From NCBI RefSeq assembly GCF_003515685.1, contig NZ_QWEG01000003.1, positions 310,001-374,000 on the forward strand: a stretch of 64,000 nucleotides of DNA, written 5' to 3'. Each line of letters begins with the position of its first letter. Positions within the stretch are counted from its first letter, which is position 1. Both the position numbers and the translations under genes were made by a program. This DNA is from Neobacillus notoginsengisoli (GTDB taxonomy: Bacteria; Bacillota; Bacilli; Bacillales; Cytobacillaceae). Under the pieces are notes generated by a model. That model did not search any database and was not told the origin of the DNA. It worked only from the letters and a program-made list of their open reading frames with translations. Positions 42,667 through 51,208 of the stretch are shown here, piece after piece.

Positions 42667-43437
42667 TTATGAGTAACGCTCGATCACGGTCTGCAGTTGC
42701 TGCCTCACAGTGGCTGCGTCCGTTGAAGTCACAACGACCCTTACATTCGATTCATCCGTCGCCAGTGCCTCTGATAACAGTCCGCCAATCCCCCTGGCAC
42801 GCCTGTCAACCTGCATAAGCACTTCGATTTCCCCGTTTCCAACAGGAAACATCACCACTTCCAGCTCATCAAGACGCCCTTTGAAGCTTCCGGAAACAGG
42901 GATGTATTCGAACTCTTGCACAAATGGCAGTCTACGGCGCATCCTGTAAGGCGCATGTTCACAATCCGCTTCTCTAAGGCGGAAGCCCATCTCTTCAACA
43001 GCTGAAAGGATGGATGCCATTCCGGAAGTTGGTACAACCCTTATATAATCCGTATCAGTCGGATCCATGGCATTTTTTATATCCAGCCCCGTTGACACCC
43101 ATATCCTTGTCCTACCTATTGAAACAGGCGTATCCAAGGGAAGTCTGAACGAAAAGGAAATTTGTTTCCGCTCACCCGCCCCAATATGAAAAGGTTCGGA
43201 GATTTTAAACCGGTCAATTGCTGCATTTACATAATGTTTTTTGTCATCAGACTCTTTAAGGTAGGCTGTATTGAGGATAAGATAAATTGAATCCACACTT
43301 TGCGCAATGCTGCCACCCGTTACTTCCACGATCCCTTTAACAGGATCTCCTGGGGCAAAAGTGTCCCTTTCAAGTTTCGTATCCACTTTTGTACTGCCAA
43401 TTCCTACACTTGCCAATACTTTGTTAAAAAACGACAT
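42667..43437 (-). CDS. spo0M: Spo0M sporulation control protein (arrestin-like)
   Basis: 256 residues, full length. MSFFNKVLASVGIGSTKVDT, followed by an arrestin-like beta-sandwich pair (GDPVKGIVEVTGGSIAQ near 32) and a short C-terminal helix region. In B. subtilis it affects stage 0 of sporulation and binds cytoskeletal or phosphorelay partners. Single gene behind AGGAGG. Confidence 0.92.
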   Translation of the reverse strand: MSFFNKVLASVGIGSTKVDTKLERDTFAPGDPVKGIVEVTGGSIAQSVDSIYLILNTAYLKESDDKKHYVNAAIDRFKISEPFHIGAGERKQISFSFRLPLDTPVSIGRTRIWVSTGLDIKNAMDPTDTDYIRVVPTSGMASILSAVEEMGFRLREADCEHAPYRMRRRLPFVQEFEYIPVSGSFKGRLDELEVVMFPVGNGEIEVLMQVDRRARGIGGLLSEALATDESNVRVVVTSTDAATVRQQLQTVIERYS

Positions 43438-43551
43438 TCTCTTTCCTCCTCCTTTATTTTGAACATTATGTACTGTGAAATATCCCTGGCGTTGTAATTG
43501 GTATGTATACGTTTGGGCCAGGTAAATGTTTCAGAGGCGATTCATTTTTTC

Positions 43552-43582
43552 AAAAAAATACGGCCCATGCCAGCAGGCCGCT
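43552..43582 (-). terminator. Terminator of the YozD-like gene
   Basis: GCGGCC and GGCCG-type arms around GCTGGCAT on the minus strand, then TATTTTTTTG. Confidence 0.75.
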
Positions 43583-43591
43583 TGTTTCTCT

Positions 43592-43759
43592 TTATCCATT
43601 TTCCTCATCAATTATGCATTTATCCAGGAGGTAATCAAAAGTAATATCAGCTAGTTCCTCAAGCTCCGTTTCTGTTGGGACGTATCCTCTTTTTGTAAGC
43701 TCATGAAAGAAAAATTCTGCAATTTCCTCAGTGTCTATAATGACTTCAATTTCTCTCAT
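43592..43759 (-). CDS. yozD: YozD-like protein, 55 aa
   Basis: ATG 43759 behind AAGGAGGCG. MREIEVIIDTEEIAEFFF, RGYVPTETELEELADITFDY and LLDKCIIDEE match YozD, a short acidic Bacillus protein with a helix-rich form. Function unknown. It sits near yodN and yozE, which are also neighbours in B. subtilis. Confidence 0.8.
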   Translation of the reverse strand: MREIEVIIDTEEIAEFFFHELTKRGYVPTETELEELADITFDYLLDKCIIDEENG

Positions 43760-43896
43760 TCGCGTCGCCTCCTTTTTACAGAATGTATGAACCTCAATTG
43801 TTTTTCATGCGTGATGCCAAAATAAAACGTTTTTCATATGGGTGAGACTAAAAGAATGGTGGTGGTGGAAAAACGGGGAAATGGTGAATAATCCAT

Positions 43897-44592
43897 TCAG
43901 ACGTGTTTTTTTTCATCGTTTTTGTGGATTTCCTGAAGCTTTTTTACGATTACCTCCATGACCTGGGCGTATTCCCGGTCCCCAAAAAGCTGATGTAAAA
44001 TCCTGTAATCATTATAGATGTCCAATAGACTGTCAACTAGCTCCCTTTTTTGCCTTCTTTTTTCTAGCTCCTGGGCTTCTTCCGATTTCGTATTTTTACT
44101 CTCTGTCCTGGACTGGGCCGTTTTTTCTTGCTTGCCGATGATGGATAAAAACCCCAGCTTCTTAATAAAGGTGTCAGCATGCTCAGCATCCGCAAGTAAA
44201 GTGAGTTCCTCTTCCCCGGCTTCGAGCCATTCTCCGTCTTTTACCCTGGCAAGCTCGTAAATAATATCCTCCCATGCATCTTCTTTATAGCGCCAAATCT
44301 CTGTCCTGACCCCCACAACCCTAAAAAGGTCATTCCCATATCCCTTTACCTGGACGAGATCGCCAAAGAAAAATTTGTACTCTATATCAAGATGTTCCTG
44401 CTCCAACGGGGTGCCATCGTACTCCGAAAGCAATTGGAGCGAGGATTCAACGTAAAGCCCTTCACTATTGTTAATTTCATATGCATACTTGCTGCCCATC
44501 CACTTGATATCCGTCACCTTTCCGACTGTGCCGTACATCAGGATGACAACCGTATCACCCTTTGCGTACTTCGGTTTCTTCCTCTTCTCCAT
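43897..44592 (-). CDS. yodN: YodN-like protein
   Basis: 231 residues from ATG 44592, behind AGGGGGTGA. Two SH3-like or KOW-like beta barrels (GDTVVILMYGTVGKVTDIK near 15; FGDLVQVKGYGNDLFRVVG near 80), then a charged segment and a C-terminal coiled helix (about 165-230). The layout resembles B. subtilis YodN, of unknown function. Followed 190 bases downstream on the same strand by yozD-like. Confidence 0.7.
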   Translation of the reverse strand: MEKRKKPKYAKGDTVVILMYGTVGKVTDIKWMGSKYAYEINNSEGLYVESSLQLLSEYDGTPLEQEHLDIEYKFFFGDLVQVKGYGNDLFRVVGVRTEIWRYKEDAWEDIIYELARVKDGEWLEAGEEELTLLADAEHADTFIKKLGFLSIIGKQEKTAQSRTESKNTKSEEAQELEKRRQKRELVDSLLDIYNDYRILHQLFGDREYAQVMEVIVKKLQEIHKNDEKKHV

Positions 44593-44669
44593 CTGATTCA
44601 CCCCCTGACTCCTGATTGAAATGATTACAATAGTATATGCTTGTGGTGTTTAAGCGCACACGAGGCAAA

Positions 44670-44703
44670 AAAGAAAAACCTTTCCAAGTTTAGGAAAGGG
44701 TTT
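44670..44703 (-). terminator. Terminator of yozE
   Basis: AAACCTTTCC pairs with GGAAAGGGTTT; minus-strand tail TTTTTCTTTTTT. Confidence 0.85.
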
Positions 44704-44927
44704 TAGCGTTGCTCAGTTTGTACATATTCCTGCCAGGCTTCATCGAAAACCGCCATTGATTTTAAATAATCCGCGTTCAATTCGAGGTAAAGGGTGATTT
44801 CTTCATAATCCTCCGAGTTTTTTGGGAATCCATGGTCCCGAAAAGCCGCATTCGCAAACTCGCTAATGTCATCCGGCGGCTTCGGATGCCTGTATTTCAT
44901 TAAAAAGTGATAGAATGATTTCCTCAT
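44703..44927 (-). CDS. yozE: YozE / UPF0346 family protein
   Basis: 74 residues, ATG 44927. KSFYHFLMKYRHPKPPDDIS at the start and FPKNSEDYEEITLYLELN are the UPF0346 signature; a small helical, UBA-like or SAM-like fold is known for the family. Function unknown. Thirty bases downstream of the S66 peptidase gene. Confidence 0.92.
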   Translation of the reverse strand: MRKSFYHFLMKYRHPKPPDDISEFANAAFRDHGFPKNSEDYEEITLYLELNADYLKSMAVFDEAWQEYVQTEQR

Positions 44928-44957
44928 ATGAATCCTCTCCTAGGTTTACGTCTACTT

Positions 44958-45962
44958 TTATTGCGATAATGGATTTTTGTGGAGCCTTGTTTGGTCGATT
45001 TCGATTTTAACTTCGCCATCAACAGCCTTCATACTAGCATAAGCACCAACTGGAATCGTCGCCAGTGGCTGAGTGTGGCCGAAGTTTACATTCGCGATCA
45101 CCGGGATGCCCTTCAACTCCGCCTTTGAATGGATGATTGATTTCAATGCATCCTCCGTGACTTGGGAATCCTTCTGGAATCTTCCAATTAACACGCCTTT
45201 TATCCCGTCTGCACCGGGTTGATGAAGCAAGGATTGCAAGTTCCGTTCAAAAGTCAATGAATGGGATTCCAGATCATCTTCGATAAAAAGAATCGAATTT
45301 TTAAGTGAAGGCATGAATTCTGTTCCGTGCAGCAAGTTCATCGTACATAAGTTTCCACCAATTAATGTCCCTTCAGCCTGTCCTTCCTGGATAACAGTAA
45401 AGCCATTTTGCCTGATAAAATTCCTGTCTTCCTGGTCAAGATACCAAGCATCATCGCTCCAAACGCCAGATGGCTCGATTTCATATGGCGCGTCATTCGT
45501 CACCGCTTCCAGAAAGGAGCTGAGTGTATAGTCAAGTCCGTGCTTGATCCCGAAAGTGGAAAAATGCGGACCAGAATATGTAATTAGTCCGGTTTTCCGA
45601 TAAATAGCCAGCGATAAGGCTGTGATGTCACTGTATCCGCAAAAGACTTTCGGGTTTCTTCTTATAAGATCCCAGTCAATATACTTCAGGAGCTGATTAG
45701 AATTATACCCGCCAATGACAGTCAGCATGCCTTTAACATTCGAGTCGGAAAACGCCTCATGTAAATCGTCAATCCTGTTGCCTATAGAAGAGCTGAAAAA
45801 CTCATCATGGCCATGGACATTCTTCCCGAATGTCACGTTGAATCCAAGGCCCTCAAGCCTGCTAATAGCAAGTTTCACTTGGTCGCTTTTGATTAAATCC
45901 ATGCTTCTTGATGGGGCGATCACCCTGATTTCGTCACCCGGCGAAAGTCCGTTTGGCAGCAT
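44958..45962 (-). CDS. S66-family peptidase (LD-carboxypeptidase/MccF-like)
   Basis: 334 residues from ATG 45962, which follows GGAGGG; two earlier starts lack sites. The catalytic serine should lie in GGYNSNQLL near 85, the glutamate in LFIEDD near 220 and the histidine in NFGHTQP near 295. Length and the insert near 150-180 resemble MccF-type enzymes, which hydrolyse microcin C-like aminoacyl nucleotides or murein tetrapeptides. Substrate open. Confidence 0.85.
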   Translation of the reverse strand: MLPNGLSPGDEIRVIAPSRSMDLIKSDQVKLAISRLEGLGFNVTFGKNVHGHDEFFSSSIGNRIDDLHEAFSDSNVKGMLTVIGGYNSNQLLKYIDWDLIRRNPKVFCGYSDITALSLAIYRKTGLITYSGPHFSTFGIKHGLDYTLSSFLEAVTNDAPYEIEPSGVWSDDAWYLDQEDRNFIRQNGFTVIQEGQAEGTLIGGNLCTMNLLHGTEFMPSLKNSILFIEDDLESHSLTFERNLQSLLHQPGADGIKGVLIGRFQKDSQVTEDALKSIIHSKAELKGIPVIANVNFGHTQPLATIPVGAYASMKAVDGEVKIEIDQTRLHKNPLSQ

Positions 45963-46114
45963 ATCCAATCCCTCCGCAGTCATTGTTAAAACAACATTAT
46001 CATACCAAACCATCCCGAAGCGTGAATACCCAAAAAAATAGGTATTTCAACTGATTTTATTTCAAAAAGATTACGTTAAAATAACAATATGATGACATTG
46101 TTAGGAGTTTGAAA

Positions 46115-47218
46115 ATGAAGAGTCGTTTATTTAAAGTGTTTGTGCCGGCTGTCCTTGGGTTTATCTGCTTATTTTTAGCGATAAGCGAGTTTACATCCGC
46201 CAAAGGAACAGAGGCGTCTGAACAAGGATTTTTTCACAAAATCAAAGCGGGAAAAGACTACAATTATCTTATCATTGGGGACAGCATTGGCAGAGGATCT
46301 GGTGCGGAATCAAAAAATGCCACCTGGTTCGCCCGGTTTGAAAAAGGAATAAAGGATGCCTATGATTTACGGGGCAGGCGCTTTTCACTTGTTCAGAGCG
46401 GCGCAACGGCTTTCGAAGGAATCATAAAGTATGCCACTGAAAAACCGGAACTGGGCGTAGATCTTGTCTTTCTCGTTTTCGGGGAAAATGACAGAAAGTA
46501 TATGGATGCTGCGCAATTTTCTTTCTATTATGAAAAACTGATCCGACAGGTCAAGCTCGATTATCCGGCTGCAGACATTTTTACGTTTACAGAAAGCTGC
46601 CTGACGAATGCAGAATTTGCTAAAGTGATTGAAGACATTTCAGACCGGTACGGCGCGGCCCATATCGATATGAGAATTCCTTTTGCAAAATCCGGCCTTG
46701 ATTCGGAAAAGCTGACGAAAGATGGGGTTCATCCGAATGGACAAGGCTACGCCCTATATGCTGAGGAAATATTGAAAAAAGTGGAGGAATTGGCTTCTGG
46801 GGATGAACCTGGAACGTTTCCTTTGCCTGCTCCAATGCATAAAACGCTTGGCCGGGAGTACGTCCCGATAGCAAAACCTTCGGCCATGGAAGGATTTACG
46901 AAAGACGGAAATGGCTACTTTGCGAATGAAAAAGAAAGTTTTCTTGAGTATGAATTCACCGGCACTATGGTTGGCTATACGCTCGACCGGATGCCGAACG
47001 GTGGAATGGTCGATGTGTTCATTGATGGAAAACACGCAGCAATTCTTACAACCTGGTGGCCTTTTAAAAGGGAGCGGTCGATTTATATCGCTTCAACATT
47101 GAGTGTAGGTTCGCATAAAATCCGTTTCGTTCATACCGGGGAATCGTCTCATCCTGACGGAAGCGGAACTTCGCCTTCTGTTTTCATAAAAGGGATCATC
47201 GTCGAAAAGCCTGATTAA
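46115..47218 (+). CDS. Secreted SGNH/GDSL-type hydrolase with C-terminal domain
   Basis: 367 residues from ATG 46115 (site TAGGAG). A signal peptide (about 1-32) leads into an SGNH domain: block I GDSIGRGSG near 55, GENDRK near 112 and block V DGVHPNGQGY near 200 with the catalytic Asp and His. Residues about 235-365 form a second beta-rich domain, as in two-domain acyl or acetyl esterases acting on carbohydrate. Substrate unknown. Confidence 0.83.
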   Translation: MKSRLFKVFVPAVLGFICLFLAISEFTSAKGTEASEQGFFHKIKAGKDYNYLIIGDSIGRGSGAESKNATWFARFEKGIKDAYDLRGRRFSLVQSGATAFEGIIKYATEKPELGVDLVFLVFGENDRKYMDAAQFSFYYEKLIRQVKLDYPAADIFTFTESCLTNAEFAKVIEDISDRYGAAHIDMRIPFAKSGLDSEKLTKDGVHPNGQGYALYAEEILKKVEELASGDEPGTFPLPAPMHKTLGREYVPIAKPSAMEGFTKDGNGYFANEKESFLEYEFTGTMVGYTLDRMPNGGMVDVFIDGKHAAILTTWWPFKRERSIYIASTLSVGSHKIRFVHTGESSHPDGSGTSPSVFIKGIIVEKPD

Positions 47219-47277
47219 TCGTTTCAAAAACAAGCTCCTAAGGCTATAATAGAGAAAAATGTTTTTGGAGATGAAGA

Positions 47278-47874
47278 ATGAAGTCACTGCTGAGAAATTT
47301 CATTAACGGGATTATCACGATTGTCCCAATCATTATCGTCATTTATGTTATTTATAAAACGTTTGTCTTTTTGGACAGTCTCCTTGGCAATGTCCTAAAA
47401 CCTTTTATGAAGAATGATTATATTCCAGGGATCGGCCTGCTGCTGACAATTGTCCTGATTACGTTCCTCGGTTTTCTATCAACAAAATACCTTACAGGGA
47501 AACTGATTACATTGATTGACCGGCTTCTCGAGCGGATCCCGGTTGTCAAAACCGTCTATTCGGTCATAAAGGATACTGTCCAGTCGTTCCTGGGCGAGAA
47601 AAAGTCGTTTTCAAAAGTGGCCCTCGTTACAATCCCGGGGACAGAGATGAAAAGCCTCGGATTTATCACTTCGGATGACATTGAAAGTTTTTACAGCCCT
47701 TTAAAGGATAGTGTCGCCGTTTATGTTCCGCAAACCTTCCAGGTTGCTGGCTTCACCTTTCTCATTCCGAAAGACCAGGTAGAAATCATTGACGTAAAGC
47801 CGGAAGAAGCGATGAAATTCATCCTGTCCGGCGGAATGGCGAATAAAGGGAAGCAGAGTTTACATTCAAAATAA
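47278..47874 (+). CDS. DUF502-family membrane protein
   Basis: 198 residues, two N-terminal membrane helices with LRNFINGIITIVPIIIVIYV and a soluble C-terminal half. RIPVVKTVYSVIKDTVQ and VYVPQTFQVAGF are the DUF502 marks. Function is unknown. It follows the SGNH gene by 59 bases and may share its transcript. Confidence 0.85.
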   Translation: MKSLLRNFINGIITIVPIIIVIYVIYKTFVFLDSLLGNVLKPFMKNDYIPGIGLLLTIVLITFLGFLSTKYLTGKLITLIDRLLERIPVVKTVYSVIKDTVQSFLGEKKSFSKVALVTIPGTEMKSLGFITSDDIESFYSPLKDSVAVYVPQTFQVAGFTFLIPKDQVEIIDVKPEEAMKFILSGGMANKGKQSLHSK

Positions 47875-47900
47875 AAACCGCCAAAATGGCGGCTTTTATT
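47873..47900. terminator. Bidirectional terminator
   Basis: AAAAACCGCC pairs with GGCGGCTTTTATTTT between convergent genes. Confidence 0.85.
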
Positions 47901-48408
47901 TTGCAGTTACTTTCAAAAATGGCGTTGTGCCTCTTTCGACATTGCCGGAAGCAAGCGGTTCAACGTCCATTGCGTCACTGTTCGTGATAATGAGCGGTGT
48001 AACCGTGCTTTTCGCTTTTTCAGTGACCAACGCCATATCAAATGTTACAAGTTTATCCCCTTTCCTGACCTTGTCCCCTTCCATCACATGCGTAGTAAAA
48101 CCTTCGCCCTTCATCCCGACTGTTTCAATGCCAATATGAATAAGGATTTCCGCTCCGTTTTCCGCTTTGATTCCGATTGCATGTTTCGTCGGGAAGACTT
48201 GAATGATATCGCCATCCACCGGAGAAACAACGACTCCTTCAGAAGGCTCAATCGCAAGGCCGTCCCCCATCATTTTCTGGGCAAAAACTGGATCATCTAC
48301 ATTTTCTAGCTGTGTCGCAAAACCTGTCATTGGAGCAACGAGCTCAACCTCTTTTACTTCCTCTTTCTTACCGCCGAAGAGATTTTTAAAAATACCCAAT
48401 TCGATCAT
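47896..48408 (-). CDS. crr: PTS glucose-type EIIA protein (Crr/YpqE)
   Basis: 170 residues. GFATQLENVDDPVFAQKMMG and the phosphorylated histidine site LIHIGIETVGM near residue 92 (with a second His in PTKHAIGI near 76) define EIIA-Glc. It takes phosphate from HPr. Start ATG 48408 follows a weak GGAAAGG; TTG 48396 would give the more usual GIFKNLFGGKK start. No EIIBC gene adjoins it. A promoter and a palindrome lie directly upstream. Confidence 0.9.
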   Translation of the reverse strand: MIELGIFKNLFGGKKEEVKEVELVAPMTGFATQLENVDDPVFAQKMMGDGLAIEPSEGVVVSPVDGDIIQVFPTKHAIGIKAENGAEILIHIGIETVGMKGEGFTTHVMEGDKVRKGDKLVTFDMALVTEKAKSTVTPLIITNSDAMDVEPLASGNVERGTTPFLKVTAK

Positions 48409-48464
48409 CCTTTCCGCTAATACTGAACATGTGCCTACTAATCATGTTCCTCATTCCTATTCCC

Positions 48465-48482
48465 TATAACCCATCGGTTATA
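48465..48482. promoter_or_regulatory. Operator-like palindrome in the crr leader
   Basis: TATAACCCATCGGTTATA: seven-base perfect arms around four bases, just downstream of the predicted transcription start, where a repressor would block transcription. Confidence 0.55.
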
Positions 48483-48491
48483 ACTAATGAA

Positions 48492-48519
48492 ATTATACTG
48501 AACTCTCATTGGTTTTCAA
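48492..48519 (-). promoter_or_regulatory. Sigma-A promoter of crr
   Basis: On the minus strand TTGAAA (48519-48514) and TATAAT (48497-48492) are separated by 16 bases. Confidence 0.65.
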
Positions 48520-48608
48520 AACAAGTTGTCTTATCCTTGCCAGAATAGGAAGAAATATTGAATTTTTGCAACTAGGCTCTCCAGCAGCCAGAATAACCTG
48601 TTAATGCA

Positions 48609-48640
48609 AAAAAGAGCCTGAAAACAGGCTCCTTTCATCA
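48609..48640 (-). terminator. Terminator of the rsgA-like gene
   Basis: AAAAGAGCCTG pairs with CAGGCTCCTTT around AAAA. Confidence 0.8.
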
Positions 48641-49696
48641 CTTTTTAACATTTCTCATCTGTTTGTGGATTGCTTTCCAATGCTTTTTCTCTTCCAATTG
48701 GGCGCGCTTATCGGCTTTTCGTTCAATATAGGCAAGCTCCCGCTGAAGCTTGTTATAGCTTGCCAGCCTGTCTTCAGGCAAATCTCCACGCAAAATCGCT
48801 GCCTGGACCGCACAGCCCGGCTCATCTGTGTGCCTGCAATCCCTGAACTTGCACAGTTCCGCCAGTTCTTCAATATCTCCGAACGCACCGGACAGCCCAT
48901 CCTGGCTATCCCAAAGCTGCAGCTCACGCATTCCTGGAGTGTCAATTAACACTGCCCCGTTTGGCAAAAGAATCAGTTCGCGGTGTGTTGTTGTATGGCG
49001 ACCCTTGTCATCATCTTCCCTTATTTCCTTCACTGCCTGCCTCTTCTCACCGAGAAGCGAATTCGTCAGCGTCGACTTCCCTACGCCGGACGAACCTAGA
49101 AGGGCAACGGTTTTCCCTGGTTTCAAAAATGGTGCCAGACGGTCAAGGCCTTCATTCATTTCCGCACTGACTGGTATAATTGGCACGCCAATTGCAACTG
49201 CCTCAACTTCGGCCACTTTGGCGCCAACATCTTCACAAAGATCCGCTTTACTTAAAATAACAACCGGATTCGCGCCGCTTTCCCACGCAAGCAATAAATA
49301 GCGCTCAATCCGGCGCAAATTCAAGTCATCATTCAGGCTGTTCACGAGGAAAACAGTGTCAATATTGGCGGCGACAATTTGTTCTTCCGCGGTCTGCCCC
49401 GCAGCCTTCCTAGAGAACTTACTGAACCTCGGTAAAATCCCATGAATCGTGCCTTTTCCTTCTTCAATTCTCGAAGAAAGAATGACCCAATCACCGACAG
49501 CAGGGAAGTCTTCCCTGCCGCCTGCGGAAAATGCAAGCTTCCCCGATACTTCACAAAGCAGCTCCCCTTCTTCCGTCCACACCCGGTACAAATGTTTATG
49601 CTCAAGCGCCACTCTTCCGAGGACAACATCCTTCCCCGGAAACGCCGCCAGTTCCGCTCTCATTTCTTCTTTCAGACCAATCATGTTTAAATTCAA
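48638..49696 (-). CDS. rsgA: RsgA-like circularly permuted GTPase
   Basis: 352 residues from TTG 49696, seven bases after GGGGAGG; ATG 49684 is an alternative. OB-fold (about 15-100), then permuted G motifs: G4 SKAD near 155, G1 GSSGVGKST near 210, G3 DTPGMRE near 258, and the zinc site CKFRDCRHTDEPGC near 285. RsgA matures the 30S subunit. It is far from the prpC-prkC-rpe cluster where the canonical Bacillus rsgA (yloQ) lies, so this is probably a second copy. Confidence 0.87.
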   Translation of the reverse strand: MNLNMIGLKEEMRAELAAFPGKDVVLGRVALEHKHLYRVWTEEGELLCEVSGKLAFSAGGREDFPAVGDWVILSSRIEEGKGTIHGILPRFSKFSRKAAGQTAEEQIVAANIDTVFLVNSLNDDLNLRRIERYLLLAWESGANPVVILSKADLCEDVGAKVAEVEAVAIGVPIIPVSAEMNEGLDRLAPFLKPGKTVALLGSSGVGKSTLTNSLLGEKRQAVKEIREDDDKGRHTTTHRELILLPNGAVLIDTPGMRELQLWDSQDGLSGAFGDIEELAELCKFRDCRHTDEPGCAVQAAILRGDLPEDRLASYNKLQRELAYIERKADKRAQLEEKKHWKAIHKQMRNVKK

Positions 49697-49722
49697 GTCG
49701 TTTCCTCCCCAAAAATAAAATA

Positions 49723-49748
49723 AACCACGGGCGTGCACACCCGCGGTT
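49723..49748. promoter_or_regulatory. 26-bp GC-rich palindrome in the rsgA-like leader
   Basis: AACCaCGGGcGTGCACaCCCGcGGTT-type symmetry (two mismatched pairs), followed on the minus strand by TTATTTTATTTTT. It could be an attenuator or an operator. Confidence 0.45.
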
Positions 49749-49989
49749 CATCCTTTTGGAAATGGACAGACTGGTTCCTGTTTCCTAAATGGCCGAACGG
49801 GTGGTGCAAGAGACAGCAACATTACCGACAATGATCATTTTTCTCATTACACTTCACCCGCCTTTTCTTATCGTTAGCTTTAGTATATTCATTCCAGATG
49901 AAAAAGTAAACGGAATTTTTCTATTATTTTTGCATAACAGAAAGAGTAAGTCATACATATACAACAAAACAGCCAGAAGGAGGGCTTGT

Positions 49990-50604
49990 ATGGCAACGCA
50001 ACCGACAGCTATGAATTTATTTTACGACGAAGGTCCGTTACCTAGGGGAACTGGCCGAGTGTTTCACTGCAACCCCAATCTTGGCAAAATTGATGTCTTT
50101 ATAAATGGGCTGTTAATCATTAAAGATCTTTCCTTTAAACAAGTCAGCAGCCTGGCAGCCTTTCCGCCCGGAAGATGCCAAATTGACGTTTACGTGAACA
50201 GAAAGCTACTCGTGTCAAACGTTTTCACGATTCAGGAAGAGGAGAAAATCTTTGCAGTGATCACCGGGGATGAAACTGGAGTTGATATCGCTAAATTCAG
50301 TGCCGACCATCTTGTACCACCAGGTGAGTCCGCGGCTTGTTTTTTGCATTTGGCATCACGCCTTGGCAAGGTTGATTGGTCTGTCCATAAGGGGGATGTT
50401 GTTTTTCCGTCCGCAGCCTATCTATCAGCTACTCCCTGGCTTCCCCTTTCACCCGTCAGCTTTCACCTCGAGGCAAGGAAAGCCGGAACGAAAATGATCC
50501 TCCTTCCGATGCCAAACTGCTCTTTTGAAGCGAACGAGGCCTATTTAATTTGCATCATTCACAATGGAAACCAATTGGAAAAACTCCCAATCAAACTAAA
50601 ATGA
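49990..50604 (+). CDS. DUF4397-domain protein
   Basis: 204 residues from ATG 49990 behind AGAAGGAGGG; the longer frame from 49789 has no site. Two similar beta-sandwich repeats (LGKIDVFINGLLIIKDLSF near 32; LGKVDWSVHKGDVVFPS near 130) match DUF4397. No signal peptide is visible, which is unusual because many family members are surface proteins. Function unknown. Confidence 0.75.
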   Translation: MATQPTAMNLFYDEGPLPRGTGRVFHCNPNLGKIDVFINGLLIIKDLSFKQVSSLAAFPPGRCQIDVYVNRKLLVSNVFTIQEEEKIFAVITGDETGVDIAKFSADHLVPPGESAACFLHLASRLGKVDWSVHKGDVVFPSAAYLSATPWLPLSPVSFHLEARKAGTKMILLPMPNCSFEANEAYLICIIHNGNQLEKLPIKLK

Positions 50605-50635
50605 GTGCCCTCTGACAGGGGCACTCATTTTATTT
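50598..50635. terminator. Bidirectional terminator
   Basis: AAAATGAGTGCCC pairs with GGGCACTCATTTT. Confidence 0.9.
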
Positions 50636-51208
50636 CACCGGTACGAGCAAAGTAAACGAAATATCATCCTTTTCCAAATCAAAGGCATTGGCTTTTAGTT
50701 TCGCATCACTTTTCAGTTTTAATTTTTGCATATGAATATAGATTTGCCGTTCGTTTGGGAGAATTTCTACTCCCCTGGGAATCTCATAGCTCTTCCGGAT
50801 GAAATCCAGCACATACGGTACCGGAAGATGCAGTTGGCCGACTGAAATAGACTTTTGCCTCAACAATAGGTCGCCGTTTTTCTGCGCTTCTGGAACGAAC
50901 GTCAATTTCATGTTTAGTTGCTGGCTGAAGAACGGGACAGTCCCATAAAGCTCTACCTCATCCTTGACTTCGACCCGGTAGTTGACCGGTGTTTCGGACA
51001 CTTCCTTCTCCAAATAATAATTGACCAGTTTATTGACATCCTCTTTATTCGTTCGGATGTTAAACTCAACCCGGTCGCCTTCCTTTATGCCGACCCGCTC
51101 CTGCTTAGAGCCCTCAGGAGGGATGGCCACAAGAATCATGAGTGTCACAATGGCTGCCACCACGATCCCCAATAAAATAAAAAATGCTGTTTTCCAACGA
51201 TTATTCAT
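50630..51208 (-). CDS. ypmS: YpmS family membrane-anchored protein
   Basis: 192 residues: a membrane helix near 8-30 and an extracytoplasmic beta-rich domain with VPFFSQQLNMKLTFVP and LPVPYVLDFI. Matches YpmS (DUF2140). Its start overlaps the ypmR stop by four bases, so the two are translationally coupled. Function unknown. Confidence 0.88.
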   Translation of the reverse strand: MNNRWKTAFFILLGIVVAAIVTLMILVAIPPEGSKQERVGIKEGDRVEFNIRTNKEDVNKLVNYYLEKEVSETPVNYRVEVKDEVELYGTVPFFSQQLNMKLTFVPEAQKNGDLLLRQKSISVGQLHLPVPYVLDFIRKSYEIPRGVEILPNERQIYIHMQKLKLKSDAKLKANAFDLEKDDISFTLLVPVK

